Origin: Isoetes taiwanensis | Lineage: Eukaryota; Streptophyta; Lycopodiopsida; Isoetales; Isoetaceae | DNA: 64,000 nucleotides | Reading direction: 5' to 3' | Assembly (NCBI GenBank): GCA_021234155.1 | Contig: JAJEKV010000002.1 | Coordinates: 1,022,164-1,086,163, forward strand | Shown here: positions 22,140 through 35,010 of the stretch, piece after piece | Layout of the letters: every line of letters begins with the position of its first letter | Numbering within the stretch: position 1 is the stretch's first letter | Notes under the pieces: generated by a model | The model's input: the letters and a program-made list of their open reading frames with translations, nothing else | Told to the model about the DNA's origin: nothing | Database searches by the model: none | Translations under genes and position numbers: made by a program

Positions 22140-22690
22140 TTGCTAAATGTTATTAAAGTTGATGCTATTAGACCACTAGAAGGTTTGTAAAATGACTATA
22201 AAAGTGATAGTATTGTATGCTAGTTATGACTTTAGGAATGATATAAATTGTGATGTATGCTTGATACTATTTTGTATACATTCTGACCCTATAAACAGTA
22301 TTATACTTGACGCTGTTAGTGTTATAAGTTGTGCCAATTATGACATTAGGAATGACATAAATAGTGATAGTATGTTTGATACTATTTGGTACACTCTTTG
22401 ACCCTATACATGATATTGTATTTGACGCCACTAATGTAATTAGTTGTGACAAAATAAATGATACTAACTATGGTATATACGTTGACATAATAGATGACGT
22501 TAGTTATAGCATTAGAGGTGGTATAATGGTGATATAAAAGTGATGCCATAGATGACACTTTTATGTCAAGGTGGATGACACAAGGATGATACTAATGTTG
22601 ACGCTACAGACGATCTTACCAGTGACGATATCACAACCATCATTCAATTAAATTGGGATTATGTCTTAATTTTGGGATAAATTTTATATT
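22140..22690 (+). repeat. Arm with TGATACTA-type repeats, right of the transposase genes
   Basis: About 500 bp of imperfect repeats (TGATACTATTTG, TTGACGCTG, GGAATGATATAAAT and similar), ending in ACCATCATTCAATTAAATTG and GGGATTATGTCT. Those last 30 bases are the inverted match of 35016-35046. The arm also contains CACTAGAAGG at 22171. Confidence 0.5.
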
Positions 22691-23515
22691 GCACTTTTTT
22701 AGTAACTTTGTTAAATTCACTTTTTTAGTAACTTTGTTGCCCTTAGACTAGAATAGACGTTAACATATAATCACACACGGGAATATAAACTCACACCTTA
22801 ACTTCAAATTACAAAATCATATATCATGGAACTCAAGTAGTACACAACTTTTATTAACTGTAGAAAAGATACATAGTAATTGTTTTTCATTTTTCCACTA
22901 GCATCCCCAAGGATATGAGAACCTTATTCCTTACATCCCCGAGGTATTGTAACTCTCGCTTTACTAGGAATAGTTTTTGGAGTCCACGAGAGTACAATAC
23001 TTGTTTCAATGTCTAGCCAAAGATCGTGGATCACTTGGATTTCTCCTCCACCTCTTTGTCCAACAATCAATATCTTTCTTTATCTAAGACATTACTCAAC
23101 TGATGTACCGGACACCACCATTCCACGCGCACCTTATTGAAGTTAACATCACCTTCTTCTTTGCAAATATCCAGATAGTCCATCCCAACCACACCGGATA
23201 GGTCTCTAGATCTGGCCGGGTTTTACTACTACAAATTGGTTGCACTCCACGTCAAGAGAAGGTTCATAAGAATCCATGCCTAGATATTTTGGCCTATCCT
23301 TCTTAGGACCAACATAGTGTTTATCGATTGAGGAGGAGCATATGCCTTCACAATGCTACTAATGGTACCATCATCTTCGGCAGCAAGACCAGCTAATGTT
23401 TTCCACTTACTTTTAGGGAACCACCCTTTTTTCAGCTCTTCGAGGATGTGTCTACCTCATCCAACAAGTTGATCACCTTCTTCCAATAATCTATCAATGC
23501 ACGATTAGTGTCATC
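22691..23515. other. No supportable gene
   Basis: AT-rich at first, then (about 22900-23500) possibly the decayed 3' part of the minus-strand transposase-like gene to the right. No clear motif. Confidence 0.3.
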
Positions 23516-25801
23516 TCAATTAGTTTGCCAATGCTTGATGTAGTCATTGATGCCATCCTTAGTCAATCCCAATTGCTTGACTTCTTCAGTTGGTTTTAGA
23601 GCTTTTGGTTGACCAGAGATATCATAGGCTTGCCATTTGCATCCCCTCAAGGCCAAATTTCCCCCCCACCTCTCCACTTCTCCTCCTCCGGGTCTCATTT
23701 TCCATTGCATGATTGGAATCCCTTCTCTCACCCAAAAAGTGAATTGAAGAGGTCTAGAATGACCTTCCATGTCGAGAGCATAACCATCCACAAAACTCTT
23801 CCAATCGTGCACTTCTTCTATGATAGATCCTATAGGAGATGGATTTGTACATCCATGAAATATTTCCAATAGCCCGGAAAGTTGGTAACCTGCTCACGCC
23901 TCAATACATGACTATATTTTCCAAACAATGCATCCACATCCTCATGAGTATGTCCGGAGCATTAGGAACCCCAAATTGACTCTTTCAAAAACACCCACAA
24001 ATTAAGTAAGTAGGATAGGAAAGAAAACATCCACTGTTCTTATTTTGACCAGCACAATTATCTAGTTGCAAGAGGAACTTTCTTCAAGCATCTCGAGGTT
24101 TAGCACGAGATGTTGAAGCTCCAACATGTTCATTAGGTCCATTCATCCTAAATCTTGCCTTGCTAAACTTTTCAATACTATTAGGGTTCCATCCAACAAT
24201 GCACTATGTAGTGCCTGGCTAGTCAGAGGGATCCTCGTAGGTGACCATTGTAACCCTTCTCATAGTTTCTTAAACACCTCATGATACTCCCAATGTGAAA
24301 ATCTGGACCATCACTCCACAACTCTAAACCGAAATGGCCATAATAGGTCCGAGACCGCCCATGCAATATTGCCCCAGCCATTGAAATCAAGAAGGGTATG
24401 ATCTTCCACATGACTTGGGAATGTACTTGAATTGTGGAAGATAAGTCTTCGTTGGTCCATTTTATCATGTATAATACATAGATAGTTATTAGGTTCCATT
24501 GCGTATAAGGTCCTCCATATCCAATAAGTTGATCTACATGATAGTTGATCCGTCATATGGTCCTTCATATGTTCCCTTATCTTTGCCCTTAGACTTGGTT
24601 GCACGCCTTATCTAGTGTCTCCTTCAGCTTGGCACATAAATTGCACTTGGCAAAGTTGTTTGAAGTTGCTATGGTCACATGCTTGAAATGCCTATTCCAT
24701 AGCCTACTAAAACCCCTGGGCTGGGATATAGAGGCCACTCCAAGTTCAGAAGCAATGCATTTATTTCCTCTAATATGCTCTTCCGGGTACAATGGGATGG
24801 CAATCTCTTTCAACAATAACTCTACCCCTGCTCATCCTTCTTACTCTTATGTGGCATGTTTTTCTCATTGAAATCCACATATCTTTCAAATATTTCCTTT
24901 GCAGCTATAGTTCTTGAGGTAGGCCTTACCGTGGCGATGTTCCCATGCAATGCAATTTTACTACCATTTTCATGTCTCTTTTGCCGGTTATTGCCAAGAA
25001 GAGGTTGGAATTCCATGTATAGCCATCCATGCTTTTGAACATATCCACTTTCCATTCAATGGGAATCTTTTCTTCTTTGATCTTTCATCCCGAATTGCAT
25101 AGCCAAATATGGTGTACATGAAATTCCTCCCCTATCACACTTATGTTCCTGATATGTAGCTCTTGCTCCCACCAACTCCTCTATCGTGGAACATTCTAAC
25201 ACAAGAAAAACAACAACATTCACCTCCTCTAACCTTCATCATAGCTTCGGAGAACAATCATAATCCGACTTGCATCTTTTGGTGGGATAATGTTTGAAAG
25301 TTGGAAGTGGCCTCTTGCTACACCAGGTGAACATTGTTGACAATGGTTCTACATCTAAAGGAAACGTGTAGTTCCCCTCCGCTTGAATCGTCCCCTAGGC
25401 CATGCAACAATAGTTGGAACCTCTAGTTGCTTCACACAAGCTAGGCATTCTTGTTTGCCCGAACCCTTTTCCTTCCAATTGTCATATAATTTTGAGATTG
25501 CCACACCTAACCTGTCCTCCCCTAATCTTTCATCATTCACCGCATTGATAGGATCTGCTAGAACAATAATCCCTTCTCCCTCGCCTCTCTCATTTGCATG
25601 CATGCGGGATCTTGACCTTTTGTTTTTCAGGTCCAACTTTCGAGTATAAAGTATAATTTCCTTTCCTTTGGCATCATCCTTTTCATTTGAGGTCTTTTCC
25701 TTTCCTTTGCCATCATCAACATCATTTGTAGTCTTTTTCCTTTCCTTTGCCATCATCAACATCATTTGAGGTATTTTCCTTTCCTTGGCCATCATGTTCA
25801 T
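23516..25801 (-). pseudogene. Decayed transposase-like repetitive gene
   Basis: Consecutive minus-strand frames in order: a Lys/Glu/Asp-rich N-terminus (25801-25355); HENGSKIALHGNIATVRPTS, RTIAAKEIFERYVDFNEKN and MPHKS (25055-24822); FSRLWNRHFKHVTIATSNN, then FAKCNLCAKLKETLDKA (24816-24589); NNYLCIIHDKMDQ (24604-24311); a Trp/Gly-rich part (23869-23516). The order (HGN..., ...PH(K/S), a CxxC, a DKMDQ) recalls a DDE-type transposase-like family abundant in some green-lineage and other genomes. I cannot name it. Stops and frameshifts separate the pieces. The gene at 48346-49515 is a diverged relative. Confidence 0.5.
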
Positions 25802-26094
25802 TAGTTGGGGATTTTTTCCTTGCCTTGCTCAAAGATCATTGGGGGCTTTTTTTTTAGCATTTTGCATGCCATTGACCTAGAATGCATAAAAACATATAGT
25901 AAGTTAGCATATCCAAATAACCTCTCACTAACATGTTCATAAATGAAAGCCTCATATATGTCTTATTCTATTTGATCATTCTATTTATATAAATGGGATT
26001 CCCCAAGTTATTTTCCTCAACATTATATATAAATAAAACCCTCTACTTATAACCTTTCTAACTTTTTATCCTATAATAATCTTAGCAAAACTTT

Positions 26095-26371
26095 TAAGGT
26101 TATTAATTATAGGTTAGCAGTTTTAAGGTTAAGAAGTTTATTATAGGTTATTATAGGTTAGAAATTTTAAGGTTGGAAAGTTATTGTAGGTTAAAAGTTT
26201 TAAGGTTAGAACTAAGTTTTAAGGTCACTAACTTAACTATTAACTTATAACTTTTAAACTATTAACTTATAACTTATAACTTAACTTCTAAACTTTTAAA
26301 GTCACGGTCCTTAAAACAAAAAATCTTTGTAATAAATTTTCGCGGCAGTGATGATTGCGCGGTACGAAAAT
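26095..26371. repeat. TTAAGGTTA/TAACTTATAA repeats and a hairpin
   Basis: 26095-26230 repeats AGGTTA and TTTTAAGGTTA. 26230-26290 carries the complementary sense (TTAACTTATAAC), so the block can fold on itself. At 26335-26342 and 26364-26371 AATTTTCG and CGAAAATT bracket a GC-rich loop (CGGCAGTGATGATTGCGCGGTA). It is a loose relative of the palindromes at 2566 and 6503. Confidence 0.6.
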
Positions 26372-27120
26372 TGTTGAAGGCAGTTATTAATATGCAGTTA
26401 GTTCTCACTTTCGAACCTTTCTCTCACTTTCGAACTTGCTCTCACTTTCGAAGGCGCTTCGATTCCAAATCTCGCTTCTATTCCAAATCTCACTTCGATT
26501 CCAGTTCCAGGCGCTTCGAGGCGCTTCCAAATTCGGCTTTTGTCTGCTTCTCGGCTTCTATCTGTTTTTTATCTCCTTTTATCTACGTTTTCGAGCTTTT
26601 CGGCTCAAAGGTGTTTTCACCAGTACTATTTTCAAAAGGTTTAACTTGGTTTTTGGCTGGAAGGTGTTTTCGGCTCAAAGGTTTGTAGGCTTTTTTGGCG
26701 TTTCGGCTCTCTAACATGTTTCTGGCTTTTTTGGCGTTTCGGCTCTCTAACATGTTTCTCTAACATGTTTTCTGGTTTTTTGTTTTTGTGTTAAAGCTTC
26801 TCGGCTTCTCGGCTTCTCGGTTTGCTTCTTCTCGGCTTCTTCAGGTTCAAATCATCTGCTATTGTCTTCTCGAATCAAATCAACTTTGGTTTTTGATTTT
26901 TTGGTTTCGGCTCAAAGGCAAAGGCTCAATTCTCGGGTACAGAACACAAAATAGGTTAGTATTTCTGGCTTATTCTATTTATGAAGCAGGATATTTATTT
27001 ATAAGAGCAGGATCTATCTGAATAAGCAGGTTATTTATGATCTGCTCTTATTCTATTTATGAAGCTTGCCTATATGATCTGCTCTTATTCTATTTCACTA
27101 GCTCTTCCTCTATCTGTTTT
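26372..27120. other. Pyrimidine-rich TCGGCTTC/TTCGATTCC low-complexity stretch, no gene
   Basis: Short words (TTTCGGCTC, TTCTCGGC, CGCTTCGA) recur irregularly, and GGCGTTTCGGCTCTCTAACATG is duplicated (about 26696 and 26732). Open frames are Phe/Ser-rich artefacts. Confidence 0.5.
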
Positions 27121-27124
27121 AATT

Positions 27125-27245
27125 AATGATCTGCTCTATGATCTTGCTCTATGATCTATGATCTATGATCTATGATCTATCTGCTCTATAATCTATGATC
27201 TATCTACTGTATGATCTATCTGCTCTATGATCTTGCTTATATGAT
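27125..27245. repeat. (CTATGAT)n microsatellite
   Basis: CTATGATC/TATGATCTGCT units repeat about a dozen times, with interruptions. Confidence 0.85.
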
Positions 27246-27479
27246 TTTTGTCAGATTCCGCTCTTATTCTATTTCACTAGCTCTTCCTCTATCCGCTCTA
27301 AAGAATGAACTAAAAACAATGGACTAAATATTGAACTAAACAAGGAGTATAATTATTATATATCTGCTCTATCTGCCTTCATTCTATTCTATTATATTCT
27401 ACTGCCTTCATATTCAATCGCTTCATGTTTTGAATTCGCATTCGCATTATGCATTCTCATTAGAATAATATGTTAGAAT

Positions 27480-29800
27480 GGGAGAAATCGCTTCTACGAT
27501 TTCTATTTTTAGGTTCCGAATTTCCACTAGGTTAATCAAAGCGCCAGCGTGTTTTTAGTTTGGCTTTTCTATTCCACCACGGCTCTATACAAATCGGCGC
27601 CAAAGCGTAAAAATAGATCCGTGAAAAAATATAGCAAACGGCGCCGCTTTTGAATTATGTATGTTTAGAATCGCTTTTATGGCGAGAGTAATATATCATT
27701 TGCTAATGACTTAATTTCTCTCTTCTAGTGCCATGGATTTTCCTTATGCATGGACACTAGCTGATCCCGACCGATGGTTCTAGTTCAAATACACTTCCAA
27801 CGAGCGACCATCAACTCGGACCTCGCATAAGATATTACTTGAGTGTGTTGTTCAAAACGTTCAAGAGAGTTGGAGAATCCAATAGACACCAGACGAGGGC
27901 CAATGGTACACTTCCATCGCATCTATGGACATATCGTACTCCTCATGCTCTTAGTAAGGCTCATGCCAACAAATAAGTACGAGGATTTGCTTTATCTTAT
28001 CAAGGATCGATACAACACTGGGTTTGGAGACTCGACATCCGGGCAGGGAAGATGAGGATCCCGGCCATATCGGGTGGTTCGGGTGGGACTTTTATGGATT
28101 GGGCCGGCGAAGGGGGCTATGTGACATATTGTAGAGATAGAAAGAATTCGCTACCAAGCATTTTTGCGTAAGATGAAATGTACATACACTTTTTGAATAT
28201 GAATACAAACTTCAACCGGGCGCATTTTGCACTATAATTTTATGTCATTTAGTTTATTATGTTTTTTATATGCAATGTCGAAAACATTGAATCCTTTGAT
28301 GCCCTCCGCCCAAGATGACCAACCCCAAGAAACTATATATTTTCATTAATGTGTAGTTTCATGGGGTTGATATGGATCAAGCAAAGAACATCACAGTATT
28401 CAAAATTCACAACATCACGCAGATGTTATGATATATTCATTTCTTTTGAATATCCAAATATACATACCTTTTTCGACGCCCTTTGGCCATGCTACAAATG
28501 TGCCCACGCCACCAATCAGACGCATACCGGATGTCTTCTTGAAGAGCCTCATCTTCAGAATTGCAGCTTTATAATGGAAATCTTACGTAACTGCTTTCCA
28601 AGAGGAACACCATGACACATAGAACTTGATTCAGATCTTGATTTTACATAAGCCTACCTCCTGGCTTTCAAGTTTGTCGTTAAAAGATAGCATTCTTCTC
28701 CACAATCGATGAAGAACCGTAATGCATTGGAAAAAAATAGAGGACGAAAAATAGAGAACAAGAGAATGCATTCGAATGGAATCACACTCACCATAGCTCG
28801 GCAGACATCGAATGGGATTGAAGGCGGCTCGATCGAATAGGATTGAAGGCGCTAGATGGATCTTGGGCCCGATAGTAGGAATGATCTTGGGCGCCTCGAA
28901 AGTAGGAATGATCTTGGGCCCTGATAGTAGGTGGCCGATTAGGTGGTAGTAGATTGCCACATATGCGCTTTCTTGAAATTAATAATTAATGGTTCTTGAA
29001 ATTGCACTAAAAAGAAAAACACAATTTTAAATTTGTAAATGAGCGGATTCGCTGGTTAATTAAGGCTGTATAAATTTAAAAGGACGCCAATTTGAATTTA
29101 CGGTTTTAAATCGACGGCCAAGATTATGAACGATACATATAAGTTTAAACCAAAATCCCAGCCTCATACTATCCGCACTTGCGTTCAATGGCGCCTAGAG
29201 GATCTCGGTAGCCGCCGAGGGCGCCGGTAGAGGTGGGCTGACGATCCAAAGCACAAATGCAAAGCCCGGAGGTCTTCAACAAGTAGAAAGCACAAATCCA
29301 ACAAGCGCCTGTAATTGATCTGCTTTTTGTTCAGAATTGATCTCTCGTGTCCCTTTTTTGTTAGGTTTTTAGGATGTTTTTCTCAGTAATAATATAGTTA
29401 TTATCCAATAAGAAGCATATGTCCTCTAATGTTTGAGTTCATATGTCCCAAAAATGTATGGAAACAAATGCTTAATGTGTACTTTTAATTTCAGATGTGT
29501 CGCTTGAAGCTTGTATACTTAGTCGAACAAAGATTCAAAGAGCTAGTTGTGTTTTTTTATAGTTAGTTGTGTCCTCCGATGAAGATTCAACTCTTTAAGT
29601 TGCATTTTTATAGTTAGTTGTGTCCCGAGCATTTTGATTCGGACAAAAACGCCGGGCGCAGCTTTTAATTAGGCATTACATTAGTTTCTTTATCTTTCGT
29701 GTCATCGCTAAACGCCGCCAAGCGCCATTTATTGCATTTTGACCGATAAAACGCCACCGCCCCCCCCACAATAAACTAAATGAACTTGTCGTATTCATTT
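27480..29800. other. No recognisable gene; short tandem repeat at 28859-28935
   Basis: At 27709-27731 a segment CTAATGACTTAATTTCTCTC ending TTCTAGTG resembles the right terminus at 35183. Starting at 27733 a plus-strand frame (MDFPYAWTLADPDRWF) has protein-like composition but soon breaks. GATCTTGGGC...GTAGGAAT is repeated three times at about 28859, 28882 and 28910. Nothing else is supportable. Confidence 0.4.
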
Positions 29801-32800
29801 TCAAATCGCGCCAAGCGCTTTTGTTGTATATGTGTCGACAAATTTTATCCGAGCATAAAAAGATTAACCCATGTGCTATAATTTCACAGGATCACAAAGG
29901 ACAATCAAAAGAGGGAGGACCAAGCAAGGTAGACCTCTACACCCGTAAAAAGCAAAGGACAAAAGAAGATGTTAAGCATATGCACTGCAAAGATGTATTG
30001 ACGTTAGAAGATACATCCGAATAATAAAGGCTCGTAGAACCTCCATGTCCGTAAGAAGATCTTATAGAGGGGTCGAATGGTATGTGGAGATATTCAAAAC
30101 TGGTGGGAAGACAGACCTCATATTCATGTCAAGGTTAAGAGAGACTGATCAAATGAAGAAGCAGGGAATTCTTATTACATGTGAAGTACAGATCTATTCT
30201 TTCTCGCTTCGTAAGCTAGTTGAAGTGGGCCAAAACATAAGAAAAGCCTAAAGAAGATCAATCGATGCAAAGCAGAGCTCTTTTAAAGAGATCGCTTTAA
30301 GAGATCGCACGACATGGCCGATAACCTCTTCAAATTTGGTCGACAGTGGCGCAGCCATTGACTCCTATAAGAATATGCGAGGGGCTTACAAATGCTCGAC
30401 GAGCCATTAGCACGAGGCCCCCAAAGGTCTACTTACAGCAAGTGAAGGACAAGGAAGAAGCTAGCTCTAGAGGAAGAAACTACGGCGACAAAAGGCCTTA
30501 CAAGTGACGATGACAAGGCCAGCAGCTTGGAGGCAATGAGCAAATCAAGAAATATGCCGTCGACAAGTATCCACTGGCCTCGCCTTCACACATCCAAATA
30601 ACGTGGATAGGCTTTTCGTGTCCACTAAAGCTATTTATATCGCCAGAAGGTATGACAAGCAAAGACTCTTGGAGATATTGAACAAAGATGATCGAAAATC
30701 CGTAAAAAAAGCCAATGCCTCGCAGATGTAGTGCCTTACGATACCGTAACAAAAAAGGTAATCATCCGAGCAAGCCGAGGACTTCATCGAGAACCCGTAT
30801 ATACATTTTATGATAATAGATGGCCAAAGATTCAATAGAGGCCCGTAAGATTCTCATCAAGAAGGCACAAAGATACCGGAATCGCTTGTTCTATAAGTCG
30901 ATTCTCGTCGAAATCGCGGTTCCCGAGCCGGTCAACAACACCTTAGAACTAGTCAAATAAGCGACTCCTAAAATGACATGGGAAAACTTTCCTATACAAA
31001 AGGTAATTCTCTTCCCACATTTTTATTTTTCAGATACCAAATCGCGCCATCGCGATTTCATAGTAGAAGGCAATGGGTTCTCGGATGGTAGACGCCGTTC
31101 GTCAAATAATAAAATGCGCCGACGCGATTTTTATATTAGAATACAAGTTGAGCCACGCCGCAATTTGTATTCTAATATAAAATCGCCCAGCGCCATTTGC
31201 TTATACGACTAGAACCATCTAATATTTCAAAACCCTTTGTTATTTAGCGAAGGCAAATCGCTAATAGCTGACGGTTGCCTTCTAATATGAAATCGCTGGG
31301 CGCGATTATAAACTAGAAGGATTGTTTGAATTCACGATTATAAAGCTAACGGGTTATTCCTTGCATTCCTATATAGAGCAACTTCGGATGCTCTAAACCG
31401 GATTGAATATGGGAAGCCAATGCCTACCGCACAGGGCCACCCAAAAGCTACCAATTCAAGTTGCCGGAAAGGACACTTAGTCGACTATAATACAGACAAG
31501 ACCAAGAGCACCGATCAAAGAAAAAAAAGGAGATGAAAAGGGTGATGTCATTAAAGAACCAACTGCGCCTAAGGATGCCCGCAAGAAGATAGTTTTTGCT
31601 TCGTGATCCCGTGATGGGAGAAATGGAATGAATTCGGGGACGCCACGTGGAGAAAGAAGTTGCCGATTCACAAGGAAGATTTCTTCCCCGACACATCAAT
31701 TTTTGATATCCATATAACAGAGATGAGGAAGGCCCAGGATTGGAAGATCAAGAACTCATCTCACCCGATAGGTTAATCGAAAGGAAATCCTTTTACAAGA
31801 AAAACTCCCCAAAGAACAAAGGCTATGGAATCCTTTTGAAGATGCATGTGACGAAATGAAGAATATTAGAGTGCTCAAGAAGGCGGCTTGGTGAGGAATT
31901 GCAAAGGCTTACATCGTGAGTGGTCGTTGCTCCGAGTTAGGACTAATGCAAAAGTATAACGCCTCCAACCAACGGCCCCAAAGAAGTATGTATTTTGGTC
32001 CAAGGACTTTGTCAAGCAACGGGTTGAAGAACGCTTGCAAAGATCGGGATTCACACAAAAGTTGCATCCGACTTGAAACGAAAAGTCGCTGGTGGAAGCG
32101 CACCTTTGAGACTTAATCCACATTTTTTATCAAGTGGCCACCGGGTTTCAAGTGTGCCTTGCCGTAAAGTGGGTGAAGGTCCTCATGATATCACACTCTT
32201 CGCTTGATAGTCGAGGCGCCGATGATGGTCACTTGAAGACTATAATACGCTTCTTCAACATATGCAAAGTGGTTGCACGGCAATGCATTACACAATCGCC
32301 ACTATATGTCCCTCCGACATGTCCTATGCATATGCTCTAAGTGCCGCAAATGACTTAGAATGCGTGAAAGTCATACGACATTGCGATCCTCATAGATGAA
32401 ACCAAGGACGGTGACTTCAAAGACAAAGAAGTAAACTTTCTCATGTGCTTATTATTATGATAGCCATTATGGATGATAAGGAATATGAAAGGCTTAAGGG
32501 AAAAGCAAATGGAGAGAAACTAGCATGGCGGTGCTATCGGTTAGATGAACGATCCTCTGAAACGCCTTCTATCCGGAGCAAGAAGACAAGGGGAAGGCTG
32601 TCAAGATTGTGGAAGAGTTAGAGGAGGAAGAGGAGGATGAGGAAGAAAACGAGGATCGACCCAGCCTTGTGGGCCACATTAAGTATGAGCTCCTAACTTC
32701 ACATAAGGGGAAGCTAAACAAGAACGGGTTCTCTATGGACCTTTCCCAAAGATCTCATTGAAGCATTCTCATCCATTGGGGAACAACTTGTTGGAACTTC

Positions 32801-33240
32801 ACGTTGGAGGTTACATCGGTGAGAAGCTTTGAAGTTAGCAAGGAAATGCCGGCGTCGCCTCCGATGATCGAGCCAAATTTTTTTGGACCTCTTCTTTGAG
32901 AAAAGTACTAGAGGAAGCCCCTAGGGGACCAATCCAAGCAGGTGGCAAAAACAAAGCTTCTAGCTCTAAGGCGAAATACCTTCAGATTTGCTTAAGGAAC
33001 GGAGATTCTCGAGACAGGCATTGCTTGGCTCCAACATCATGGATGACATGGACGAAGCAGCGGATCTCCAAGTACCTATCGACATGCCTGTGAACATTCT
33101 TGGCCTCGAAAATATAGACCGTGATGACAATGCCAAGGATGATGATAATAACAATAATGATGATGAAGCGGACTCCAAATCGATAACACTAGCCAAAGAG
33201 CGTAAAGAGTAATGAACTATCAAAGCGTAGTTCACACCGC
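29800..33240 (+). pseudogene. Unrecognised decayed coding region
   Basis: Plus-strand pieces have coding-like composition (for example 30045-30251 with VEWYVEIFKTGGKTDLIFMS; an acidic Glu stretch near 32600-32650; 32988-33212 with a DDDNNNNDDEAD run), but frames change and stop repeatedly. Short AAATCGC/GCGATTT hairpins interrupt it. It could be the upstream part of the HAD-like pseudogene at 33540. I cannot assign a family. Confidence 0.3.
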
Positions 33241-34730
33241 ATGCATCTCAACCGATGTGGTTGGTGCTTCTAGCAGACGGAGGCAACTTCGAATAAAGAT
33301 GCAAGGGATGAAGAGAACACGGGAATGATGAAGACGAAAGGTATCGTGACAATGTTCCTTTCTTTAATATCCATGCATTTTACAAACTAGAAGATATAGA
33401 AATCGCTACCGGCGCGATTCGAGTTTCCTAGAACATACTTTTGAATTATGTTGACATGCATCATTAATGAAATCGCTACCGGGCGATTTTTGTTTTCCAT
33501 TTCGTCATCTCATACGCTATTGTTCTCCTTACGTAAATGATTTGGCTTCCCAAAAGTACCGGTCTTTGATTTGAATGGTGTGCTATGTAGAACATTACCT
33601 AAAGCCCAATTTGAAAAGTCATGGTATGCGCAACAACCATTTGAGACACGTACCAAATATGTTTACCCGCCCTTATCCGGCGGAGATGTTGAACCAGGCC
33701 TTCACCGCTTTGCAGTGCAATTTGGTCATCCATGGAGCATAGAAATATACAGATGTTTTGAAAGTAGTGCCTGAACTAAATAGAAATTAAGCCCATCCGG
33801 GATCAAAGCAAATGTGCTTCATTCACAAACCCTAAAGAACCGATGGGTAAAAGATATTTGTGAAATGCTTGCGCAACATGATGGATGCCCTAGGTGTTGA
33901 GGATAAGGAAGGCATGATCATCGTGGATGATGACGCTCTAAAGTGTTGCTTCAATCAGTCACGGTCCATTGAATCCGCCACCCTATCATCCTCAAGATTT
34001 TGACAAAGATGACTTCTGCTTAAACTTTGTTAGTGTCCTGCAGAAATAGCTTCAGGAAAAACTAATAAGAGATACAAACACTATACCCAAGAACTTGATC
34101 TGGATAGGGGAAATTGATGTGGACCTTGAGAAAATCGTTCTAGAAAGGGAACTTTTTGATATATATGTATACAGGAAATACACTTTTCAAAAAAAAGTTT
34201 TGAATATGAAATATACTTTATAATGAAAAGGTTTTGAATATATATTGTGTTCTTTTATCATCATTATTGGTTCTCTGTACGTATTATGTTTTTATATTAT
34301 GTGTACGGTTTGCTATACTTGCAATAATTTGTATGCATATACCATCAATTATTTTGGTGTGTATAAATAGGTATGCATGAAATAGCCCCTGAATCGGCTT
34401 CTTTGTCTCCGCCTTCTCCTTTGTTATTATGGCACATTCTATTACCCGCAAGATGAACCATGCGGACCTCTCGGAAAAGTGCCGCGAGCTAGAAATAGAA
34501 CTTCGTGGACTGGCTTGATGTCGCTTGCTATGAATCCCGTCCCGCTTCTATCCTGATCCCTTTGATGTTGTAATCCATCTTATATGGAATCCGTGAGCAT
34601 GGTTTGTTCATGATCGACAGGATCTCGTGACTTCAGGCAGCTGAGAGGACGATGAATCTGATTAGTTTTTGTAGTTTATGTTCTATTATAATGCGTTATT
34701 TATGCCAAATCGCTCCACCACAGCGATTTG
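31039..34730. repeat. Dispersed AAATCGC...GCGATTT mini-hairpins
   Basis: Copies: 31039-31058 (AAATCGCG-CCAT-CGCGATTT, perfect 8-bp arms); about 31112-31131 (AAAATGCG/CGCGATTTT); about 31179-31198 (AAATCGC/GCGCCATTT); about 31290-31308; about 33400-33419 (AATCGC/GCGATT); about 33470-33490 (AAATCGC/GCGATTT); 34706-34730 (CAAATCGCT/AGCGATTTG, perfect 9-bp arms). A 16-bp perfect inverted repeat, TTATATTAGAATACAA (31131-31146 and 31165-31180), lies between two of them. Confidence 0.75.
33540..34160 (+). pseudogene. HAD-superfamily, FCP1/NIF-like phosphatase pseudogene
   Basis: The frame around 33562-33774 reads VFDLNGVLCRTL (a DxNxV-type HAD motif I, DLNGVL, as in plant FCP1-like proteins), then RTKYVYPP and LHRFAVQFGHPW. 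Another frame near 33880-33960 gives MDALGVEDKEG, then IIVDDDALKC (motif III/IV-like DD), and near 34000 HPQDFDKDD. FCP1-like HAD enzymes dephosphorylate protein serine. Several frameshifts and stops between these pieces make it non-functional. Family assignment is from motif order only. Confidence 0.5.
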
Positions 34731-35010
34731 AACCACGAAAAATCTCTTTTGTAGCAACTTGCTTGTTGTTATTTACTTGTAAAGCATTACAATTTCAATG
34801 TTTAGATTTCGTTGTCGTCCGTGAATGTGCGAATTAATAGGCAATTTCCTGCTTTTTCAACGGCCTACATTCTGTCATAATATGGGTCATTTGCATCGAA
34901 TATTTGAATGCCTTTGCATTTTCGCATACAATGCATATTCCCAGCCCGAAAATGAACACAGTGCAAAAGTGTGGTTAATTCAATATAATGGTCAATAAAA
35001 TGCTTATACG
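34161..35010. other. No supportable gene
   Basis: AT-rich sequence with one mini-hairpin (34706-34730) and a possible short coding relic (34438-34520). Nothing else. Confidence 0.4.

Noticed and set aside
22171..27731. CACTAGAAGG (22171) and TTCTAGTG (27731) as ends of a 5.6-kb CACTA element
   Set aside because: Similarity between the two ends is short, there is no matching 3-bp duplication, and repeat words continue to the left of 22171. The resemblance of 27709-27731 to 35161-35183 is noted instead.
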